From assembly GCF_017591425.1 (NCBI RefSeq), contig NW_024466599.1:25954001-26018000 (forward strand): a stretch of DNA of 64,000 nucleotides. The letters run 5' to 3'. Source of the DNA: Ochotona curzoniae. Taxonomy: Eukaryota; Chordata; Mammalia; Lagomorpha; Ochotonidae. The notes under the pieces are model-generated. The model saw nothing but the letters and a program-made list of their open reading frames with translations. It was not told where the DNA came from and did no database searches. Positions 1 to 12,545 of the stretch are shown piece after piece; position 1 is the stretch's first letter, and the number at the start of each line of letters is the position of its first letter. The position numbers and the translations under genes are program-made.

Positions 1-513
1 GGTTTTTGTATCCATTCTTGCCTTTGATCCCGCTCCCCTAAAAATTAACAAAACATTTGAAACAAAATATATACACCTTCCATTTTCAGTAAAACAGAGG
101 AGTTGGTACAAAGCTATATTCCCAAATTACCAATAAGAGATTTAGAATTTAAGTATCTTTCCCTTAAGAAGTTCAAACTACAATGTACACATTGGCTCCT
201 TACGGTAACTTGGGCAGAACGCTCTAAGTCAGAACCTCTAAGGATCCTCAAAGATCATTTTCCAGCCTCACTATCTTTAATGTCACCCAGCCCATTTTTA
301 ATATAGCAACATACTAACACAGTTAACAATACTGTTCAATAAGCAAGCATTTTACAGTTAGGGACGATCTTACCAAATCCACAAGAAATTGTGGGGAACA
401 TTCAAATAAGGCTGAGTGACCCACTAAACAATCTTACTGAATTTGAATGAGACTCTATTAAATCACAGACTCTGTTAAATTCCCATGCCACAAGGAATGT
501 ACCTCAAACTTCC

Positions 514-645
514 TTTTAAAATTATTTATTTGTTTGAGAGTAAGAGACAGAAATGGAGGGAGGGAAGAGGGGAGGGGAGACTGGACAGAGGAACAGTAAG
601 CCAGCATGCTGCCCTCCATCTACTGGGTACTTCCCAAACACTCTT
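514..645 (-). mobile_element. Old CSINE fragment
   Basis: TTAAAATTATTTATTTGTTT followed by GAGAGTAAGAGACAGAAATG is the reversed tail of an old lagomorph SINE; the head is missing. Confidence 0.5.
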
Positions 646-688
646 GATGACTAGGATTGTACTAGGATTGTACAAGAGCAAAGCTAGT

Positions 689-973
689 GGCCCGGCGCGA
701 TAGCCTAGCAACTAAGAACCTTGCCTTGCACGCATGTGCTGGGATCCTGTATGGGCGCCGGTTCTAATCCCGGCAGCCCTACTTCCCATCTAGCTCCCCG
801 GGGAAAGCAGCTGAGCAGGGCCCAAAGCCTTGGGACCCTGTACCCAAGAGGCTCAGATCCGCACAGCTCCAGCCATTGCAGCCCCTTAGTGAATCAACAG
901 ATGGAAGATCTTCTCTGTCTCTCCTCTCTGTATATCTAACTTTCCCATAAAAAATAAAGAAATAAATACAAAT
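689..973 (+). mobile_element. CSINE, young type
   Basis: Complete from GGCCCGGCGCGATAGCC to the A-rich tail, with an intact B box GGTTCTAATCC. Short frames on both strands here are SINE sequence. Confidence 0.9.
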
Positions 974-1339
974 CTCTGTGAATGGAGACTCGAGGCTTAC
1001 TACGTGAGTCAGCGGACATCGGGAGGGTGACATCATCACTGGATCAGTGAAATCGGCAGCATTTCAGAACTACCCAAACCATGTGGGCAGAACCCTCAGA
1101 ATATGCACACGTTGAGACTCCGGGTTGATATGAGGTGGGAGTTCCTCGTCCCTGGGCGCTGGGCCGTGTGGAAGTTGTCTGTGGCTTCCCCATTTGTCTC
1201 TTCCCTCCCCCAGAAGAAACAAGAAGAAATGGCAAAATTGGAGACACTGCATTCATCCAAATTTCCCTAAACCTCGATCCTTCCCAACCTGATCAACCAT
1301 ATAATTATTATAAAAAGTAAAATTTAAACAAAAATTAAA

Positions 1340-1665
1340 AAAAAAAAAGAACAAGGCTGAGAGGACAGAGGCGGTAGGAATTCAATAGCATGAGCAATCC
1401 TGACTGCCTCCGAGGGTCTGCATGAGCAGAAGCTGGGAGTCGGAGGGGACGTGAGCCAAGCCTGGCACTCCAAGGCGAGCCAACCATCAAAAGGGCGAGC
1501 CTAAACACTCCCCCCAAAGCAAGCTTCTCGGCTGAAGTCATGGCTCCCAGCTCAGGCTCGGCTGTGACGACTATTTAAGGAGTCAGTCAACAGACAGAAG
1601 CCCTCTCCTTCTCTCTCTCCTCCCATGTCTCTAGAATTGAAAACAAAGAAACAGAAAGAAAATTT
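1340..1665. mobile_element. Possible composite of two old CSINE fragments
   Basis: About 1420-1480 resembles a reversed middle part (GCAGAAGCTGGGAGTCGG) and about 1535-1640 a forward tail (GGAGTCAGTCAACAGACAGA then CTTCTCTCTCTCC). Strongly diverged. Confidence 0.3.
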
Positions 1666-1801
1666 TTTTCTGAAAGAAACTATAGTGCAACTTGTTTAAC
1701 CAAACAATGCTTTGAGAAAGTAATGTAATCAATGATACACATGATCAAGTAATAATTATTCCAATCATCAATCCTGTCTTCTGTATATCCTTTGGCTACT
1801 T

Positions 1802-2074
1802 TAAAAAAAAAAAAAACATTTATTTTTATTGGAAAGTATACAGAGAGGAAGACACAGTCATTCCCCAAATGGCTGCAACGGCTGGAGTTGAGCCAATCCA
1901 AAGCCAAGAACCAAAAGCAGGGTTCCAAAGCTTTGGGCCGTCCTTGACTGCTCCCCAGGCCACAAGCAGGGAGCTGGATGGGAAGTGGAGCTGCTCGGAT
2001 TAGAACCAGCGACCATCTGGGATCTTGGTGCGTGCAAGACTAGGACTTTAGCCACTAGGCTACAGCATTGGGCC
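1802..2074 (-). mobile_element. CSINE, young type
   Basis: Reads from the poly-T tail to ACAGCATTGGGCC; the reversed B box GGATTAGAACC is present. Slightly short because of a deletion in the middle. Confidence 0.88.
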
Positions 2075-2134
2075 TGCTTTGGGTACTTTTGTATTTCTGC
2101 CTCCACCTCCATCATTGCTCCTGAATAATTGTGA

Positions 2135-2275
2135 AATATTAAATATAATATCTACTTATATGATATTTATATCACATACAATTTAATATGTATCATATAT
2201 TATGATATAATATATTCTAAACTTAATATATAATGTATATTTATAATACATTAAATGTAGTTATTTAATACCTAT
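2135..2275. repeat. AT-rich low-complexity stretch
   Basis: Almost only A and T, with TATATGATATTTATATC-type imperfect palindromes. Confidence 0.8.
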
Positions 2276-2410
2276 TTATGCCACTTTTATTGTGGCTTGA
2301 CTCCAGCTCTAAACACTTCTCTATCCTCCGATCAATCCACATAATGCCTTTATTTTTAGTAATGGATAAAGGTTTGGATTATAATTATTAGTGTATTAAA
2401 ACTTTTTAAA

Positions 2411-2731
2411 GGGCCTGGAGCGGTGGCGCAGTGGTTAAGGTCCTCGCCTTGCACGCCCGGGATCCCATATGGGTGCCGGTTCTAATCCCGGCAGCCCGCT
2501 TCCCTTCCAGCTCCCTGCTTGTGGCCCGGGAAAGCAGTCGAGGACGGCCCAAAGCTTTGGGAACCTGCACCCGCGTGGGAGACCCGGAAGAGGCTCCTGG
2601 CTTTGGATCGGCTTCGGCCGTTGTGCTCACTTGGGGAGTGAATCATCGGATGGAAGATCTTCCTCTCTGTCTCTCCTCTCTGTATATCTGCCTTTCCAAT
2701 AAAAATAAAATAAATCTTAAAAAAAAAAAAA
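2411..2731 (+). mobile_element. CSINE, very young, with perfect target duplication
   Basis: Full length and close to the apparent consensus. ACTTTTTAAA lies on both sides (2401-2410 and 2732-2741). The B box and tRNA-like head GGTGGCGCAGTGGTTAAGG are intact. Confidence 0.95.
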
Positions 2732-2744
2732 ACTTTTTAAAATA

Positions 2745-3782
2745 TGAAGACCCAGGCTGTTACAGAGAATGAATACAAAGACAATAGGATAACTGGAAAA
2801 GGCAAATAAAAATGACACTCCACGATACTCCTTCGTGATCACCATCACCTGAGTGAAACCCCCCGCCTGATATAAACTGTAAGGAAACTCGAGCTAAATT
2901 CAAATTGAGAAATATTTGATGTTAACTTTGATATAATCTTGAAAAGCATTTGTTCATTAAAGTGAAGAAAAGCCTATTCCAGAGTAAGGAAGCTAAAATC
3001 CATATGAAAAACACCAAACGCGATGCACAAATCCAAACCATACTGAGCTGCGGGAACACATTACTGGGACCACTGGCCAGACAGGAAGGAATGTGTAAAC
3101 AGCTCGATGCACCCTATTAATTTTCTGATTTTGATTTCTATCTGTGGTTACATAGGACAGAACTTGTTTTTAGGAAGTAAATACTAAATATTTAATGATT
3201 GGAAATCAGGTTGCCTAGCAACCAATCCAAATGTTTCAAGATAAATACTTTCATTCTAACGTCCCAGGAACTTTTCTGCTGGTTTAACACTTAAGGTTGT
3301 ATGGTCTCTTATTTATTTATTATTTTTTTTTACATTTTAAAACAAACACTATATCCTCCTTAAAAAAAGACATAAATAATCTCAATTCCAAAGCCAGCAT
3401 CACCTGCAACAGGGACCCTGGACATACAGTACGAAGTCAGAGAAAACCAAGGATGTGTATTTTCACAAGTATTAACACTGTTTTGCAGGTGAGGACCAGG
3501 GAAATTAATTAAAAAAGAAATAAGCACAGAAACAGAACAAGAACATATTCTTTGCAAATGATATTAATGGATAATAAAAAAATTATGAAAATAGCTTATA
3601 AGCTTTATGAAAATAGCGGCATATTAGTAAAGTAGATAAAATTAAACCAAAAACCCATGGTTTCTATAAAAATAACCAAGTCTTAGAATATATAATAAAA
3701 GAAAATCTCATTCACAGTAACAAAAAGTAATGACTAAAATGTTTAACAAGTTACACAAACATTTCTATTAAATTTGTATTTT
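2745..3782. other. Unassigned intron sequence
   Basis: AT-rich, no gene and no repeat family I can name. Includes an A/T-rich run near 3317. Confidence 0.6.
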
Positions 3783-4018
3783 TTTAATCACTTATTTATT
3801 TATTTAAAATGCACAGCGACACGGAGGGGCAGACAGTGAGGAAGTTCTTCCAGCAGTGACTGAGACAGACACGGAGCTCTCCCACTCAGTGTGCGCTCCC
3901 CAACTGCTCACCAGAGCCAGGGCTGGGCCAAACGAGAATCAGGAGCCCCAGCTCAACCTGGGCCTCCTGCGTCAGGTAGAGACCAAGGCTCCGTGAGCCA
4001 TCAAATGCTGCTCAGAAG
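3783..4018 (-). mobile_element. Old CSINE
   Basis: Starts with a degenerate T-rich tail (CACTTATTTATTTATTTAAA) and passes through CAGGAGCCCCAGCTCAACCTG to CCGTGAGCCATC. Diverged, head incomplete. Confidence 0.55.
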
Positions 4019-5046
4019 ATGGACATTCTAAGCAATATTTTAACTTCTGTGCAAATATCCACTGCCAAAGAAAATTTCAGGTTCCTTACTGGAAGGCATA
4101 AAACACTTTCAAGTATGTTACTAAGGGGCACCAAAAAATATATATATTTTTTAAACCAATGGAAAGAAATATATGTTCCTAAATAAATGGACTCAATAAC
4201 TAATTTTATTTCTTCTTAAATTAGCCCTTATATTACATTAGCCCAGTTAAAATCCCATCAGAATAACTGATTTTCAAATAAATCTTAAATAAAACACAGT
4301 ACAACTATACTTACATAATACTTACATTAAATTATTATATATAACATACAGTAAACAATACTTACATCAAATTATTATACATAACTCATAGAGGATTTAG
4401 AGTATAAAGTATAAACAAAGACATGTGCGCATTTTTTGTAACAGACTTAAGCCACTTTGGAGTTGGGGGAGGTGCCATGACCTTGAACCCATCCCCCAAA
4501 GATACTGAGGCATGAGTGTAGACTATTTAACCCAGCAATTTCAGAATGCTGCCAAGTATATTTGCACATATGTGAAATTACATACTGAAAATACGGATAA
4601 GAATGTACGCACAATCCAAATTCCCACCTACAAGGTACTATAAATTGAGTACAAAGGAAAAACGATGATTTGAACTAAAATCTAATAAATAGATTAGAAA
4701 GCTCTAAAAAATAATGTCAAATCCCTACTTTTTGTCTCTAGAAAATTTAGAAAGCTTGAAACAAAATGTCTTCATTAAATAGGTCATTTTGGAGTAGCAA
4801 TAAAAGGGAAGGGAATGTATGGAACAAACCAGAAGAAAAGCAAGAAAAGAACGGAGGGGAAAAGGTGAAAGCAAAGAAGAAATGTGGAAAAAGGCAAAGT
4901 AAAATGTATATATATAAAAGAGTATTGAGCAGTTGTTATAAAAGGAGAAAGCTCTACCTAATACACAAAGTTCTTCTATAGAGATTAAATTTACAAAGCA
5001 AGACATGGAACAATATTTGTACTTTACAACCATTTGGGTGTTTTAT
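4019..5046. other. Unassigned intron sequence
   Basis: AT-rich, with a near-repeat of ATACTTACATTAAATTATTATATATAACA versus a second copy at about 4350-4385. No gene seen; short frames at 4725-5033 and 4766-4981 are compositional. Confidence 0.6.
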
Positions 5047-5332
5047 ACAATATCTATTTATTTCAAAGAGCTATAGAGCCAGCCTACCAAAAGATCTATC
5101 TCTGGTTGATTCCTCAAAAGGCCTCATCCGCAGGAATGAGGCCAGGCTGAATCCAGGAGCCAGGAGCTTCTTTCAGTTCTCCCATGGGGGTACCAGGGGA
5201 CCAAGCACCTAAACCATCTTCTGTTGCTTTCCCAGGCTCTTTAGCAGGGAGTTGCATCAGAAGTGGAGCAGCCAGGACAAGAAGCAGTGCTGTCCATATG
5301 GCTTTACCTGCTATGCCGAAACGCTGGTCCTC
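5047..5332 (-). mobile_element. Old CSINE
   Basis: CCAGGAGCCAGGAGCTTC, CTTTCCCAGGCTC, GCAGGGAGTTGCATCAG and TGCTATGCCGAAACGCTGG give the reversed order of a rabbit-type copy. Confidence 0.65.
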
Positions 5333-5812
5333 TTTTGGTTTTCTTAACAGTAAAACAAGATAAATATACCATTATGCTTTTCTGTGTATCATCTCTGGAA
5401 TGATTCACAAACGCGTAGTAAATAGAAATGTTTCAAAAAGCACCTGGATGACTGGAAGACAGAGGAAGAAGAATTAAACCCACTGTTACACATCACCTTC
5501 CACTTAGATGCTTGGACAGTTGTACCACAGGAATGGTACCATGTTTAGGGACTTTTAATTAAAACAATTACAAACAAAATTCATCTACCAGATCTGTCTC
5601 CACTTTAAAGCACCCAGATCAAATGCACTGCTTTCACAGAGACAGGGAAAGAAGGTACCAAGACTTGAAGTGGTTGGAACAATGGATAGCGTTTATCCCA
5701 ACAGAACCAAAGGTAAGATAAAATATGTGTAAAAATTACAACTCACATACTGCCATTATTGAAGTAAATTAATGATAACAACACATTTTTCTTAAAGTAA
5801 AAAAGTCAGTTT

Positions 5813-6146
5813 GGGCCTGGTAAGATAGCATAATGGTTAAGGTCTTTGCCTTGAACGCCCTGGGATCCCATATGGTCGCTGGTTCTAATCCCGGCTGCTC
5901 CACTTCCCATCCAGCTCCCTGCTTGTGGCCTGGGAAAGCAGTACAGGATGGTCCAAGGCCTTGGGACCCTGCACCCGCGTGGGAGACCTGGAAAGCAGTT
6001 CCTGGCTTCTGGCTCCGGATCAGCGCAGCACCAGCTGTTGCGGTCACTTGAGGAGAGAAACATCGGACGGAAGATCTTTCTCTCTATGTCTCTCCTCCTC
6101 TCTGTACATCTGACTTTCCAATAGAACAAAATAAATCTTTTTTTTT
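5813..6146 (+). mobile_element. CSINE, young type
   Basis: Full length; flanked by AAAGTCAGTTT (5802-5812) and AAAGTCAATTT (6147-6157). Frames on both strands here are SINE. Confidence 0.93.
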
Positions 6147-6548
6147 AAAGTCAATTTATTCCAGTTTCAGAACAAAAGAGACAGGAAGATACTACCCAGA
6201 CAGGATTCACTTCCCCAAAGGGAAGTCCCAAGCCAAAGCTAGGAAGCAGAAACTATTCAGGACTCATAGGAGTGCTAAAAATTCAATCACTTGAGCCATC
6301 ACCCCTGCCTCCCAGTATCCACTTCAGAAGCAAACTGGAATCAAAAATCAGAGCCAGACATCAAAGCCAAGGGATTCTAATATGTGTGAGCATCTCGGTC
6401 AGAGTCTTAACAACAGGCCAAATATCTGTCCTGCTATATATATTTTCAAAAAGAAATCTAGAATTATCTTTAAGAAAAGGGAATTTAATTAAATGAAGTA
6501 AACTATGCAGTGCTTTTAAAGTCTTTTACAGAGTGTATCAAAAATAAC

Positions 6549-6825
6549 AGGGACAGGTGTTAAGCCTGGCAGTTTAGACACGGGGTAAGATACTGGCCTC
6601 CCATATCGGACGGCCCTGCTAGGCTCCCCATTCCACCTTCCTGCTAATGTGACTCCCTGCAAGCAGCAGATGACACGGCAAGTGTCGGGCAGATGCCACC
6701 CTGTGGGGAGACCCGGGCTGAGCTCTGTGTTCCCACTTCACCGTGTCTCAGCCCTACCACTGCAGATGTTTAGGGAATGAGACAGTGCATGACCGTTCTA
6801 TCTGTGCATAGCTTCTTCATTATTT
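6549..6825 (+). mobile_element. Old CSINE
   Basis: AGACACGGGGTAAGATACTG, CCTTCCTGCTAATGTGACTC, TGTGGGGAGACCCGG. Strongly diverged. Confidence 0.5.
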
Positions 6826-6840
6826 GAATTTTCCATGGTT

Positions 6841-7168
6841 TTTTTTTTTTATAATTTTTTTTTTATTGGAAAGTCAATTTACAGAGAGAAGGAGAAACAA
6901 AGAGAAAGATCTTCCATCCATTGGTTCACTCTCCAGTTAGCCACAATGGTCAGAGCTGAGCTGATCGGAAGCCAGGAGTCAAGAGCTTCCTCAGGGTCTT
7001 CCACATCAGTGCAGGCTCCCAAAGCTTTGGGCCGTCCTTGACTGCTTTCCCAGAACACAAGCAGGAAGCTGGATGGGAAGTGGAGCATCTGGGACACAAA
7101 CCAGCACCCATAAGGGATCACGGAGTATGCAAAGTGAGGATTTAGCCACTAGCTTACTGTGCCGGGCC
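6841..7168 (-). mobile_element. CSINE, young type
   Basis: Flanked by TTCCATGG (6831-6838 and 7169-7176). Reads to CTGTGCCGGGCC at its head. Confidence 0.93.
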
Positions 7169-7252
7169 TTCCATGGCTTTTCAAAAAACACCTCTGATAC
7201 AAATAGATTTCAAAAACCTTTGCGCCAAAATCAAATGAGCTTTTAATTGCAT

Positions 7253-7578
7253 TTTTTAAAGATTTATTCTATGTTTATTGGAAAGTCAGATATACAAAGA
7301 GGAGAGACAGAGGGGAAGATCTTCTGTCTGATGACTCACTCCCCAATGGCCGCAAAGGCCAGAGCTGAACCAATCCGAGGCCAGGAGCCAGGAGATTCTT
7401 CTGGGTCTCCCACAAGAGTGCAGGGTCCCAAGGCTTGGGCCCATTCTCGACTGCTTTCCCAGAACACAAGCAGGGAGCTGGAGGAGAAGCGGGGTCGCTG
7501 GGACACAAATCAGTGCCCATATGGGATCCTCGTACATGCAAGGTGAGGACTTTAGCTGTTAAGCTACCATGCTGGGCC
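7253..7578 (-). mobile_element. CSINE, young type
   Basis: Full length from the T-rich tail to CATGCTGGGCC. The B box region reads GGGACACAAATCAGT, so the internal promoter is damaged. Confidence 0.9.
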
Positions 7579-8179
7579 GTTATTGCTTTTTCCACAAATT
7601 TATTTGTAATTACCACTTAAGTCCTAACTATAGACAGGAAATGTATTTTGTATCATTTTCTATTTTAATTAGGATTTACATATATATGAAATAAACATCT
7701 ACATCTAAGCAAATTTATCTGCACACATAGTAACTCTAAGCAACTGCTGAAATCATCTTGAACTCCTTTGCATTCTAATATCCAAAAGGACTAGAATTCA
7801 AGTCACTAAAAAGTAACAATATATTCAAAAATAAAAATAAAATAGTGGTCTAAACTGAATATTTTTTCTGTTTCTCAATCACTTACTATGAAGGGAAAGA
7901 ACTCAACAAAATCCAAAATGCTAGGAGACCTGACAGATTTAAGGTTCTCATCTTTCAGTTTGACCACTAACTCACAAATATAAGAAAAATACTTGAAAAG
8001 CAAATATCAATATTATTAAAAAGCAATAAAATCATAATGACATTTTAATAATCTGCTCTATATATTAATGTCTCCCACACATCAAACTTATCTACTCTGA
8101 AAAGCTCTGCATTTCTTCATGTCCTTTAATCCAGGCGGTGAGCTGGTTTTTTCTGACAGCTTCTAGCCCTATCTCGAAG

Positions 8180-8332
8180 TGTCACCACTTGGTAATGCAT
8201 TAGATTGCATCATCAGAATCACCTAGAAGACTTGGAGAAACACCGATTGCTTGGGCTCCACCCATCTGCAGGTCTGGCAGAGGGCAGGTGAAGTTACTGC
8301 TGAGCTGGGATCACTTTTGGAGAACCACCGGC
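8180..8332. mobile_element. MER5A-like DNA transposon relic
   Basis: CATCAGAATCACCTAGAAG, TTGGGCTCCACCCATCTGCAG and the terminal TTTTGGAGAACCACCGG match the short hAT-Charlie MER5A pattern, though strongly diverged. Confidence 0.6.
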
Positions 8333-8567
8333 TTACACCACTGTGATACAGGAGGCCAAATGTACAGCAAACAGACCCATAAGGCGCCAAGAGCAGAACT
8401 CCCAGATTCCTAGCTATTTACTACACGGAAGCATGCAGTCTCAGATAAGCCCACAAGTCAACAAACAAGTACATACTAGCTTCTTGATTCTTTTCCAAAT
8501 TCCTCACTTATGACTGTGTTTTTACCAGTCTCCTGATATGGAAATAAAATCCATCAACATTTTCCAG

Positions 8568-8705
8568 TTCAGTCATGTTTGAGGAATACCTACTGTCCAC
8601 CATGATCTAAACTGCTGCAAAAGATACTGCAGAAAAGACAAATAAAACCAACTCCCTACTCACAGTGTTCTTCTAATCTATTGTGGGTTCAAGACCAGCA
8701 CACAT
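8568..8705 (-). mobile_element. L2-like fragment
   Basis: TTCAGTCATGTTTGAGGAAT, ACCTACTGTCCACCATGATC and AAAGACAAATAAAACC follow the reversed order of the L2 3' end. Diverged. Confidence 0.45.
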
Positions 8706-8971
8706 GTCTGTAAAAGCTCAGCTCAGGCGTTTGCAACCATGTGGAGACTAAATCAGCACACGAAAGATCTCCCACTGTCTGCTCTCTTCAAAACTGCCCT
8801 CCAAAAATTACAAACAAAATGGTGTAATCATACAATAATCATCTTCATTTGTGTTGTACAGATATTCACATTTATCCGTGATATAAACTGAATGTCTACA
8901 TCCAGACGACACATCATCAAAGCATTTGGAGAAGCTAAACCATAAATTAAAGGCTAACTGAATGAGACCAG

Positions 8972-9299
8972 GCAAGAGACTGGCACCATAGCCTAGTGAC
9001 TAAAGTGCTCACCTTTAACACACCGGGATCTGATATGGACCCCGATTCTAATCCTAGCAGCCCCGCATCCCATCCAGCTCCCTGTTTGTGTCCTAGGAAA
9101 GCAGTCAAGGACAGCCCAAAGCCTTGGGACCCTGCACCCGCATGGGAGACCCAGAAGAAGCTCCAGGCTCCAGGCTCCTGGCTTCAGACTGGCTCAGCTC
9201 TGACTGTGGGGAACACATGGGGAGTGAAACATCGGACAGAAGATCTTCCTATCTGTACCTCTGATTTTCCAATAAAAATTTTTAAAATCTTTAAAAAAA
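8972..9299 (+). mobile_element. CSINE, young type
   Basis: Flanked by AATGAGACCAG (8961-8971 and 9300-9310). A small tandem CAGGCTC repeat (CTCCAGGCTCCAGGCTCC) lies in its middle. Confidence 0.93.
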
Positions 9300-9310
9300 A
9301 ATGAGACCAG

Positions 9311-9865
9311 TCACATATCAAGAACTTCTATCTCAAGCTCAAAGGCAGTAACTCTAAAATATTTTTTAAATTTTTTTAGTTCTGTCTCCCCATTGATACC
9401 ATCAAAGAAAGCCAACTTGCTAGTAATGGTTACTACAAGAAAGAAAAAATAAGGACTAGGAGAATGACAGTTCTTAACTAGAGAAAGAACAGAATGTCAG
9501 AGATGGTAACAGCTTGTAGCTATGAACATGAACATGTCAAACAAATGTTCAAAACCAGATCATGCTAATAATAAACTAATTCAACAAATGCTCCAACCTG
9601 AGCAAAATGATTCATCAAGTGAAACAGCTACCATTAAAGTTGAAAACAACACTAACTTACACAACAGCACCTACCCAAGAAACAGGACTCCATATACGAA
9701 ACAAAGAAAAGTGCCCCACACAGACACCTCTGAACTTTTAAGATTTAGAATTTGTAAGGAACTGAAAAGTATCCCTGTAAATGACAAGTCTTCTATAACC
9801 TGAGGTTTTTATGCTTAGAAAACTCCAAAGGAGGTCTAAACATATTTTAAAAAAATAAATTACCA
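9311..9865. other. Unassigned intron sequence
   Basis: AT-rich. An open frame at 9522-9803 (+) gives a low-complexity Asn/Ser/Thr-rich peptide with no recognised domain and is probably chance. Confidence 0.5.
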
Positions 9866-10170
9866 GGCCGGGCATGGTGGCCTAGTGGCTAAAGTTGTTA
9901 CCTTGCACATGCCGGGATCCCATATGGGCACTGGTTCTAATCTCGGCAGCTCCACTTCCCATCCAGCTCCCTGCATGTGGCCTGGGAAAGCAGTGCAGGA
10001 AGGCCCAAAGGCTTGGGACCCTACACCCGTGTGGGAGACCCAAAGAAGTTCTTGGCTCCAGATCAGCATAGCACCGGCTGCTGCGGTCACTTGGGGAGTG
10101 AATCATCGGACAGAAGATCTTCCTCCCTGTCTCTCCTCCTCTCTGTAAATCTGACTTTGTAATAATCTTA
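9866..10170 (+). mobile_element. CSINE, young type
   Basis: Full head and body; the tail reads GACTTTGTAATAATCTTAAT and runs straight into an (AATT)n run. Confidence 0.93.
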
Positions 10171-10209
10171 ATAATTAATTAATTAATTAATCAACCAATT
10201 AATTAATTA
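10171..10209. repeat. (AATT)n microsatellite
   Basis: AATTAATTAATTAATTAAT, a short break, then more units; grown from the SINE tail. Confidence 0.9.
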
Positions 10210-10299
10210 TCTTTTGATGAGAATATAATTTTTTTCTCGATGCAACACATTTTGCGCTTATGCATTCTCTCTACATAAATTAAGAACCTATAAACCATA

Positions 10300-10388
10300 A
10301 GATGCTATGTAAAGCTCAAACTCCTGCAGGTAGAATAAGGCTATCTAAGATCTGTTCCAGCTCCCTTTGAGTTCTGACTTCCACAATC

Positions 10389-10431
<43 letters not shown>

Positions 10432-10900
10432 CACTCCCTACCTGAAACAGTCTTAAGATACTGCTCAACTTTCACAAGTCCATGGCTTGGCTTAGGCGCG
10501 GTCCTTCTTCAAATGCCCTTTCATTTGCAAACTTTACCAAAGTCCAAATCTGTGCCAATCAAGCTCACAGTAATCCCTTCTCTGAAAACCAAGACCACTT
10601 ACGTTTCATTTAAAAATTTTTTTTTCAATTATTTTACCACTTAACAGGACTCACACTAATGCTCAATCAAAAGGCAAAACAATTCGCATTTTGCAGAATT
10701 TAATACATCTCAGGCTCTCTGCTAAACACTTATAATTAATCTTATTTAACTGTGACTAATACATAATTATTTTCTTGTTCACATGTAATGTTCCAAGTGC
10801 TTATAATTTATCTCAATCTAATTCAGATTATAAACCCCCTAGAGGGGGAACAGCATTCAATCTCACACCATAAGCACTGATAAAGAGCCTACTAAGTATC
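10300..10900 (+). mobile_element. Possible L2 relic
   Basis: AGCTCAAACTCCTGCAGGTAG with AGAATAAGGC, TCCTTCTTCAAATGCCC, and ATAAACCCCCTAGAGGGGGAAC suggest successive parts of L2. A (CA)n run interrupts it. Low similarity throughout. Confidence 0.35.
10389..10430. repeat. (CA)n microsatellite
   Basis: About 20 uninterrupted CA units. Confidence 0.97.
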
Positions 10901-11130
10901 TGCCATTTAACTTGTGTTTAGGATACAAAAACAGGATTCTTAAATTCTACTATATGTTTGTTGAGAAATAGCTACATTTTTAAAAAAAGACTAAATTGTG
11001 TATCAAAAATACAATCTCTTGCAAATAGTGTAGCTATTTAATGTTATTTTAGTCCAAATATAAAATTTAGTTATAGTATATAGTGAAAAGAATAAAAAAC
11101 TAGAATAAAAATTACAATAAGAAAGCTTCT

Positions 11131-11452
11131 GGGGCCCGGAGCAATGGCTTAACAGCTAAAATTCTCGCCTTGAATGCGCTGGATCCCACATTGGCTCTGG
11201 TTCTAGTCCCAGCAGCTCCACTTCCCATCCAGCTCCCCGCCTGTTGCCTGGGAAAGCAGTCGAGGAAGGCCCATAGCGCACCCATGTGGGAGACCTGGAG
11301 GAAGTTCCTGGATCCTGGCTTCAGATCGGCACAGCACCAGCCGTTGCACTCACTTGGGGAATGAATCATCGGATGGAAGATCTTCCTCTCTGCCTCTATT
11401 CCTCTCTGTATATCTGAATTTGCAAATAAAAATAAATAAATCTTTTTTTAAA
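11131..11452 (+). mobile_element. CSINE, young type
   Basis: Flanked by AAGAAAGCTTCT (11119-11130 and 11453-11464), perfect. The first tail segment lacks about 25 bases around the GGACCCTGCACC block. Confidence 0.94.
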
Positions 11453-11524
11453 AAGAAAGCTTCTATTCCTCACAATTTTTAAAACACTTAAAACTGTCAT
11501 ATAACAGACAAATTCAGCTTAATC

Positions 11525-11818
11525 CACCAGCTGCAATACTGGCATCCCATATGAATGCTGGTTTGAGTCCATGCTGCTCCACTTTCAATCCAACTCCCTG
11601 CCGATGCTCCTGGAAAGGCAGTAGAAGATGGTCGGAGTATGTGGGCTCCACACCCACATGAGAGGAATCTCCTGGCTCCTGGGTTCAGATTGGCACAGCT
11701 CTAGCAGTTGCAATCACTTGTGGAGTGAATCAATGGACTGAAGCTTTTCCTCTCTGTCCATCCTCCTCTCTGTATATCTGACTTTCCAATAAAAATAAAA
11801 TAAATCTTTAAAAAAAAG
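11525..11818 (+). mobile_element. CSINE, intermediate age, 5' truncated
   Basis: Begins at CCACCAGCTGCAATACTGGC; GGTTTGAGTCC B-box variant; complete A-rich tail. Confidence 0.85.
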
Positions 11819-12321
11819 AGATACTAAAGTATGAAGATGTCCCTTGGTAATACATATATAACTTAATAGATGTATAACAAAATCATTAACAGAATTAAAT
11901 AAAATTAAATAAAAAGGAAGGCAAAAATACAAGGAAAAATCTATATATTTTCAATGTAGCAATGGGAGAAAATACACCCTAGATTTTAAAATAAATGACA
12001 GAACAGCTCACTCACCAAAACTCACGAAGATACTAGATAAATTATCAAACACATAAACCCACAATATAAGACAATATAAAAAAACACAATAGGAAGGGCT
12101 GGTAAGTTTTTTGAAAGGGTTGCAAATGCAGGAATGCAGAAACCAAACATCTACAGAGGGAATTCCAAATAGAATACTGGATTTCTTCCCAAGATGTCCT
12201 AGAGAAGGTAAAAATTACTTCTGAAATTTCTGAAAACAGTGAAATACAAAGAATCTAACTGAATGATGTCAAGTACTTTAGATACAAGAATGAGGCACAA
12301 AACAAAAGATGAAATGCAAAG

Positions 12322-12545
12322 GGTTTTTAATTATTATTTTATAGGATACAGTTCCACAGCCACAGGGCTTCCCCTTTCCATCAGTCCCATTACACTTCCT
12401 GCCGTTTTTCCCCATGTTACTACAATAGTACGGTCCAGCAACAGTCACAGGTCCAACATCCTGCTACTTAAGTGGATCTCAGCACTGCAGGTACAGATAA
12501 CGGTAAATAGCCCAGCATCTTATTTTCAAGGTATATTTAACAGAC
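12322..12545 (-). mobile_element. LINE-like 3'-end fragment
   Basis: On the minus strand it ends GTATCCTATAAAATAATAATTAAAAA, with an A-rich tail. It is flanked by TGAAATGCAAAG (12310-12321) and TGAAATGAAAAG (12546-12557), 11 of 12 matching. The family is unknown to me; a lagomorph L1 3'UTR is the likeliest source. Confidence 0.5.

Noticed and set aside
2411..2500. tRNA gene suggested by the A/B box head of SINEs
   Set aside because: The tRNA-like head is part of the dispersed CSINE and does not fold as a complete tRNA with acceptor stem; it recurs dozens of times.
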